Assembly: GCA_036494465.1 (NCBI GenBank)
Contig: DASXOJ010000083.1
Coordinates: 77,597 to 141,596 of the forward strand
DNA: 64,000 bases
Direction of reading: 5' to 3'
DNA from: CAJCJE01 sp036494465
GTDB lineage: Bacteria; Actinomycetota; Actinomycetes; Mycobacteriales; Pseudonocardiaceae
Of this stretch, positions 60,026 to 64,000 are shown one piece after another. The notes under the pieces are model-generated. The model did no database searches and had not been told where the DNA came from. It saw nothing but the letters and a program-made list of their open reading frames with translations. A program made the translations under genes and the position numbers. Positions within the stretch are counted from its first letter, which is position 1. The number at the start of each line of letters is the position of its first letter.

Positions 60026-60784
60026 ATGCCCACGGACTGGTCGCACCTCATGCACGCCTACGGCCCCGCCGTTGACGTTCCGCAACTGTTCGAGCAGGTC
60101 GCCGATCCGGAACGGGCCCGCGACGCATGGCACGAACTCTGGTCCTGCCTTTGTCACCAGGGAACGGTCTACCCGGCCAGCTTCGCCGCGCTGCCTGTAC
60201 TGGCGGAGATTGCCGCCGACCACCGGCAGTACAACTGTCAGCAGGCAATCGCGCTCGCGAGCCGCATCGTCGTTGGCGAGGAGCAACTGCACGAAGCGGG
60301 CTACGTACGTGCCCACTACCCGGACGAGATCAGCGCTCTGCATCGGGTCACCCAGCAGGCCCTGACAGAGCAGCCGTTCGACGGCTCCGGTTACGACTAC
60401 CTCAATCCGCTGGAGGCGCTGCTAGCTTTCGAGGGCATCGCAGTGTGGAGCGACGCGCTGCTACCTGATCTGCGCGATGTCCGCTGCCCGTCGTGCTCGC
60501 ATCGCGTCGCGATCGACTTCTACCTGAGGCCGCCAGGCGCTCGTCCCGTCAACGCACGGTCTCGCGTTCGGCGTCTCAATCCCAAGGAGTCGACCGCGAC
60601 GGACGTTCACCCGACCGCCCCAGCCGATCTCCCACCGCTTGCAGCCCGACTGTATCGGCTGGCGATCGAAGCCGAGCAGTTCGTTGCGGCCGAGCATCTG
60701 ACCTACTTGTTCGGGCGGGCAACCTGTCCGGACTGCGGAAACGAGTTCTCCGTGCCCGAGCAGATCGAAGCCTTCGTTCCGTAA
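60026..60784 (+). CDS. HEAT-repeat-like protein with two CxxC motifs
   Basis: A 252-residue soluble protein. The start MPTDWSHLMHAYGPAVDVPQLFEQVADPERARDAW and WSCLCHQGTVYPASFAALPVLAEIA are typical of a family of helical-repeat proteins common in actinobacteria and often linked to toxin loci. CPSCSHR near 150 and CPDCGNE near 235 look like half zinc sites. It may be another immunity-type protein; function not established. Confidence 0.55.
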   Translation: MPTDWSHLMHAYGPAVDVPQLFEQVADPERARDAWHELWSCLCHQGTVYPASFAALPVLAEIAADHRQYNCQQAIALASRIVVGEEQLHEAGYVRAHYPDEISALHRVTQQALTEQPFDGSGYDYLNPLEALLAFEGIAVWSDALLPDLRDVRCPSCSHRVAIDFYLRPPGARPVNARSRVRRLNPKESTATDVHPTAPADLPPLAARLYRLAIEAEQFVAAEHLTYLFGRATCPDCGNEFSVPEQIEAFVP

Positions 60785-60939
60785 TGATCGTCTCCACGAT
60801 CACTAGGTCGTCCGTGGCGACCAGAGCTCTTGATGACCATGATGCGTCGAGCGCGGGGGGTGCGGCGGTCGAACCGCAGGGCGTATCCGTCCAGGTCGGC
60901 CCGCCCACCCTGTACCAGCCCGACCCGTAGGCTACGACC

Positions 60940-61524
60940 ATGGCGGAGGAAGTCGGCAGTTGGAAGACGTTCGGCACGCGGACGGTATACGACAACCGAT
61001 GGGTCAAACTCGACCTTGTCGAGGTCGAGGCCCCCAACGGCGAGCGCTGGGAGCACCATGTGGTGCACCTGGACAAGGTGGCAATCGCCCTGCTGGTCAA
61101 CGAACGTGACGAAGTCCTGATGTTGCACCGGTACCGGTTCGCGATCGACAAGTGGGGCTACGAACTGCTCGGCGGAATCGTCGAGGAGGGTGAGGACCCT
61201 GCGGCTACGGCAAAGCGCGAAGCTCTGGAGGAAAGCGGCTGGCGTCCGCTCGGCGAGCCAACTCACCTGGCGAGCTTTGAGCCAATGCCCGGCATGCTGA
61301 CCGCCCAAACCGACGTGTTCATGTGGCGCGGCGCCGAACACATCGGCGAACCGACCGACACCGAGGAAGCTGGCCGCCTGGAGTGGATTCCGCTGGACCA
61401 GGTCCGCGAACTGCTCGCGAACAATGAGATCCTGGGCGCGGGCACGATCATCGCGGTGCAGTCCTGGCTGCTATCACGCGGTGCGGGCACCGGCCGGGAG
61501 GATCAAGCCGCTGAGTCTTCGTAG
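60940..61524 (+). CDS. NUDIX hydrolase (ADP-ribose pyrophosphatase-like)
   Basis: A 194-residue NUDIX enzyme. The full Nudix box GIVEEGEDPAATAKREALEESGW matches Gx5Ex7REUxEExGU at about 87-109. HVVHLDKVAIALLVNERDEVLMLHRYR before it is the ADP-ribose pyrophosphatase-like strand. It hydrolyses a nucleoside diphosphate derivative. Its end overlaps the convergent XRE gene by 51 bp. On this element it could process a nucleotide signal or NAD-related metabolite; that is conjecture. Confidence 0.85.
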   Translation: MAEEVGSWKTFGTRTVYDNRWVKLDLVEVEAPNGERWEHHVVHLDKVAIALLVNERDEVLMLHRYRFAIDKWGYELLGGIVEEGEDPAATAKREALEESGWRPLGEPTHLASFEPMPGMLTAQTDVFMWRGAEHIGEPTDTEEAGRLEWIPLDQVRELLANNEILGAGTIIAVQSWLLSRGAGTGREDQAAESS

Positions 61525-62607
61525 CTGCCGGTCAGACTTGACCTGAGAGGCCAGCCGCCGCGCTTGGCGGGAATAGCTCAATGCCTGATCACGGTCGCCA
61601 GCGGCGGCGAACGCAAACGCGAGATCGACCAGCATTGCCGCCCGTGCCCGCGTGAAGTTCGACGGCAGTCGCGGCAAGGCGTCGGTGAGCTGGTCGATCG
61701 CCTCGGGATCACCGAGCCGACTCAAGACGTTGCCTCGCCAACGGTCCAAGTGGGCGTCACCGAGGAACAGGAACGGCAGAGCGACGTCAACCGGGTCACT
61801 CGGCAATACCGTGCTCGCGGCGTCGAACGCTCGAAGCGAGTCGTCACGCTGACCAAGGGCCGCGAGCCCTTCGCCATGCGCGGCAGCCAGCCAAGATTGG
61901 AGCAGCGGAGGCACCGTGTTCGCGCCGATCTTGCGCGCGTGCGCCAACTGTTCGACGGCTGCGTCAATCTCACCGATGTCGATCAGAATGAACGACTGCT
62001 GGGCTATCGCGTGAGCAAGCATGATCGGCGAGCCAGCCTCGTGTGCTGCCTTCTTCGCCTTCTCGTGTAGGTCCCATGACTGCCGGATCGCCGCGCGATC
62101 AAGCGCCTGCCAACCGGCCAGTGTCGCCGCGTCACCAAGGACTGTGGCCAGTGCCTGGCGCTGACCGTAATTGGTGCTGTGCTCCAGCAAGTCTTCTATC
62201 TGCTTGATGTTGGCGCGGAGCTGATCAAGCACCGTAATGCCGCCAAACCGGCTGTCGACGTGCCGGGCGTCGTCTACCTGTCTGCGAAAGCGGTCAACGA
62301 TCTCCGGATCGACGTTCTTCGCTGCGGCGACCCGCGCGCGCAGTTCGTCCACTTCGTCATCTTCAAGATCGGGTGGAAAGCCAAGCTCCTCGTTGGTGCG
62401 ACCGTAGATCTCGCGAAACAGCCGCCGGTAGATCGGCAGGCCAACCTGCTCGTGACCGTTCTCCCAGCTCGACAACTTCGTCTTGAGGCTCGTCGGTGAC
62501 ATCAGCGATTCACCAAGCCGGTCGGCTCGCTTGACCATCATGTCGATGACTGCGGCAGCAGAGTACCCGAGTTGCTTTCGGACTGCCTGGAGCTTGGTTG
62601 CGGGCAC
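61474..62607 (-). CDS. XRE regulator with TPR-like C-terminal domain
   Basis: A 377-residue protein. The N-terminal helix-turn-helix (about 1-60: LQAVRKQLGYSAAAVIDMM, SPTSLKTKLSSWENGH) is followed by a long helical repeat region (about 130-370: DLHEKAKKAAHEAGSPIMLAHAIAQQ, DRDQALSYSRQARRLA) like the peptide-sensing TPR regulators. GTG start with GGAGG. Direct repeats and TTAA boxes at 62624-62687 lie just upstream. It may control the excision module. Confidence 0.78.
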   Translation of the reverse strand: MPATKLQAVRKQLGYSAAAVIDMMVKRADRLGESLMSPTSLKTKLSSWENGHEQVGLPIYRRLFREIYGRTNEELGFPPDLEDDEVDELRARVAAAKNVDPEIVDRFRRQVDDARHVDSRFGGITVLDQLRANIKQIEDLLEHSTNYGQRQALATVLGDAATLAGWQALDRAAIRQSWDLHEKAKKAAHEAGSPIMLAHAIAQQSFILIDIGEIDAAVEQLAHARKIGANTVPPLLQSWLAAAHGEGLAALGQRDDSLRAFDAASTVLPSDPVDVALPFLFLGDAHLDRWRGNVLSRLGDPEAIDQLTDALPRLPSNFTRARAAMLVDLAFAFAAAGDRDQALSYSRQARRLASQVKSDRQLRRLSGLILPAGARTA

Positions 62608-62623
62608 CGTAACCTCCGCCTGA

Positions 62624-62687
62624 TTAACCGCCCTGAGCTGCGAAGTTAATTGCAGTTAATAGGGATCGGGTTAACCGCAGCGAGCTG
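62624..62687. promoter_or_regulatory. Operator array upstream of the XRE-TPR gene
   Basis: TTAACCGCnnnGAGCTG occurs at 62624-62640 and again at 62671-62687. Between them AGTTAAT is repeated at 62644-62650 and 62654-62660 (10-bp period). All four contain TTAA. They lie within 80 bp upstream of the XRE-TPR start and before the convergent end of the second XRE gene. Confidence 0.55.
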
Positions 62688-62744
62688 TAGAACAGCCGCG
62701 GAATGCCGTTCTCTAGTGGCATGAACGAAAACACCAAGGGCTTC

Positions 62745-63131
62745 TCAGCTCCCCCGCTCGCCATTGCGACGGACGGCCACCGACAGGTCGGCGCTGATCT
62801 GGTCAAGTTGTTCGGCCATGTCCCGCAACCGACCCTCGATGGCCGCAAGCCGACTGGGCACGTCATTGTCCGAGAGGACAACCGGGTCGCCGATCTGTGG
62901 CGGAGTACGGCCAGCCAAGACTGCGGCCAGGTACTGCGGATGCCAAGCGAGCGCACTCGACAGTGCTTCCAGGGTCCGAGCGCTGCGACGCCTTTGGACC
63001 GTGTTGTGCTGGATCTCCCGCACGGCCGCTTTGGATACCCGCGATCGCTCGATCAGCTCGCGCTGCCGCAATCCGAGTTCGGTCAAGCGCTGATTGATCG
63101 CCCGCGCGACCGCCGGCCAGTCTTCAGTCAC
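62745..63131 (-). CDS. Small XRE-family regulator
   Basis: A 128-residue protein with the HTH AINQRLTELGLRQRELIERSRVSKAAVREIQHN at about 9-40 and a C-terminal coiled-coil-like part (RLAAIEGRLRDMAEQLDQI). GTG start with GGAGG five bases upstream. It is divergent from the excisionase/WhiB operon, with an inverted repeat between them, in the position of a phage-type repressor. Confidence 0.75.
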   Translation of the reverse strand: MTEDWPAVARAINQRLTELGLRQRELIERSRVSKAAVREIQHNTVQRRRSARTLEALSSALAWHPQYLAAVLAGRTPPQIGDPVVLSDNDVPSRLAAIEGRLRDMAEQLDQISADLSVAVRRNGERGS

Positions 63132-63201
63132 CCATTCCTCCGCGCTCCGCCTTCCCACCGAGATTAACGCCTAACGGCGAGCGCGTTGACCAACCCACTC
63201 A

Positions 63202-63253
63202 TTTGCGCTTCGGTTTCGACCTTTTTGCGCTTTCAAGGGATGAAATCATCCCT
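63202..63253. promoter_or_regulatory. Operator and repeats between repressor and excisionase genes
   Basis: AGGGATGA-AA-TCATCCCT at 63236-63253 has perfect 8-bp arms. TTTGCGCTT is repeated at 63202-63210 and 63225-63233. The segment is AT-rich and lies between the divergent small XRE and excisionase genes. It reads as a phage-like control region. Confidence 0.55.
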
Positions 63254-63302
63254 GTCTTTGATTTAAACAATCCCAATTCTTCGTTCTAAGGACATACCTG
63301 CC

Positions 63303-63584
63303 ATGAGTACGCCCAATGAGAACGTCGACAAACCGACGTTCTACACAGTCCGAGAGGCCGCCCGCATCATGCGGTGCAACCCCTCCACCCTCTATCGCGC
63401 AATCCGGGAGAACGCCTTCCCCGCCGTGCGGGTCCGAACCCGCTACGTCGTCCCCGCTGCCGCAGTGGACACGCTCGCCAACGAGGCAGCAGACCTCGGT
63501 GGGTGCGTCGACGTGGCAGCAATGGCTGCCGAGCGACGCACGGCCCGCGAGGTCGCTCGGCTGACCGGAGGTGGGTCGTGGTGA
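63303..63584 (+). CDS. Excisionase-like MerR-type HTH protein
   Basis: A 93-residue protein with the excisionase-family winged helix TVREAARIMRCNPSTLYRAIRENAFPAVRVRTRYVVPAA at about 15-53. Such proteins direct excision with the integrase or act as small regulators. Its stop overlaps the GTG of the WhiB gene (GTGA). Its distance from the integrase (8 kb) is larger than in compact elements. Confidence 0.75.
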   Translation: MSTPNENVDKPTFYTVREAARIMRCNPSTLYRAIRENAFPAVRVRTRYVVPAAAVDTLANEAADLGGCVDVAAMAAERRTAREVARLTGGGSW

Positions 63585-63976
63585 ATCACGAACACGACTG
63601 GTTGGCGGAGATCGCAGCACGACTGGATCGACTGATCGACGTGCCGACGGACATCCTCGCCGACATCGTGATGCGGGACGGCGCATGCATGTGGTGCTAC
63701 GGAGAAGGAGATCCGCCGCCGTTCACTGGCAACGACAACGCTGATCGAGAACTCGCGGCGCGAATCTGCGCCGGATGCCCCGTACAGGACCAATGTTTGG
63801 AACTGGAGTTGCGCTGGGCCGGTCAAGAAACCGTCGGTGTCTGGGGCGCGCTATCCGACCAAGACAGGCGCGCGCTCTATCCACTGTGGAAAGCACGCGG
63901 CCATACAGAAGATCGAGAGAGTGTAAGGGAGGTGAGCAGCAATGACGGGGATGACGCTGCACCTGACACCCGTTGA
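63581..63976 (+). CDS. WhiB-family iron-sulfur regulator
   Basis: A 131-residue WhiB-like protein. Cluster cysteines are in GACMWC and CAGCPVQDQC (CxxCx5C), followed by the turn GVWGALSDQDRR, where Ala replaces the usual second Gly. The basic tail that follows is short. The GTG overlaps the excisionase stop. WhiB proteins on phages and integrative elements can alter host sigma-factor activity. Another in-frame GTG lies three bases upstream. Confidence 0.82.
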   Translation: MNHEHDWLAEIAARLDRLIDVPTDILADIVMRDGACMWCYGEGDPPPFTGNDNADRELAARICAGCPVQDQCLELELRWAGQETVGVWGALSDQDRRALYPLWKARGHTEDRESVREVSSNDGDDAAPDTR

Positions 63977-64000
63977 GATTCTCGCCGGTCTTGGCGGCCT
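63942..64000 (+). CDS. Start of an unidentified protein, partial
   Basis: ATG at 63942 with GGGAGG upstream opens a frame MTGMTLHLTPVEILAGLGG that overlaps the 3' end of the WhiB gene by 35 bp and runs off the right edge. The overlap suggests co-translation. Too short to identify. Confidence 0.5.
   Translation, partial: MTGMTLHLTPVEILAGLGG

Larger units (their letters stand above)
54131..64000. mobile_element. Integrative element inserted at a tRNA, right end outside window
   Basis: A tyrosine integrase starts just past the tRNA 3' end. The following 10 kb includes AT-richer genes, an HNH protein, WXG100-type proteins, two XRE regulators, an excisionase-like protein and a WhiB protein. No second copy of the tRNA 3' end (TTCGACTCCCTTCGGCCCCA) was seen to the right, so the element continues past 64000 or has lost its right end. 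The left boundary is inferred. Confidence 0.6.

Noticed and set aside
54131..64000. Second copy of the tRNA 3' end as right attachment site
   Set aside because: I looked for TTCGACTCCC and TCGGCCCCA to the right of the integrase and saw none; the right end must be outside the window or degenerate.
1..64000. CRISPR arrays or ribosomal RNA genes
   Set aside because: No regularly spaced identical repeats and no rRNA-like conserved stretches were seen.

Overview
The window is high-GC DNA from an actinobacterium. An Lsr2 nucleoid protein, a WhiB protein, an MptB-type mannosyltransferase, an LCP cell-wall ligase, many GTG starts with strong Shine-Dalgarno sites, and densely overlapping operons all fit. 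The gene mix (mycosin, Lsr2, SAV_915-like and WXG100-like proteins) suggests the Pseudonocardiales; this is an inference without a species assignment.

Positions 1-4100 hold an organosulfur-scavenging operon on the minus strand (sfnG, a DszC/SfnB-like oxidase, an FMN reductase, a truncated ssuD) divergent from a methyltransferase gene, with a perfect inverted repeat between them. At 4.1-7.0 kb there is a solute symporter with its DUF3311 partner and an M20 amidohydrolase. At 7.0-9.9 kb are a membrane protein, an LLM oxidoreductase, a CsoR copper sensor and a GH25-like protein. At 9.9-15.1 kb an overlapping minus-strand redox operon (ApbE, b-type cytochrome membrane protein, NuoF-like flavoprotein, ferredoxin) faces an OmpR-type two-component system. 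At 16.8-20.1 kb a NarL-type response regulator and histidine kinase flank a mycosin homologue that has lost all three catalytic residues.

At 20.5-26.6 kb are a KimA-like permease with an added OB-fold-like tail and a large secreted peptidase with a sedolisin-like active site. At 26.6-34.2 kb there are an aldo/keto reductase / NmrA / NTF2-like operon controlled by a divergent TetR, a Tat-type lipoprotein deacetylase, a flavoprotein disulfide reductase and small proteins. At 34.2-40.9 kb is a polyamine or GABA catabolic set (permease, gamma-glutamyl ligase, hydrolase, aldehyde dehydrogenase, SDR, GntR regulator). At 41-47.4 kb are cell-envelope and nucleoid genes: mptB, lsr2, a divergent L11 paralogue, an LCP protein and an XRE regulator. 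At 47.6-53.8 kb are a Baeyer-Villiger-type monooxygenase with its TetR, an MFS exporter and a second TetR.

From 54.06 kb the character changes. A tRNA with anticodon UAG but a short variable loop is followed at once by a tyrosine integrase, and everything to the right edge looks like an integrative element: an HNH protein with 19-residue repeats, a SAV_915-like protein, two WXG100-type proteins ending in the same ten-residue tail, candidate immunity proteins, a NUDIX hydrolase, two XRE regulators, an excisionase-like protein and a WhiB protein. No second attachment site was seen, so the element probably extends beyond the window. The pair of WXG100-type proteins with a shared C-terminal tail is the best candidate for an undescribed system. 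The catalytically dead mycosin, the short-arm tRNA and the proline-less L11 are the next most unusual items.
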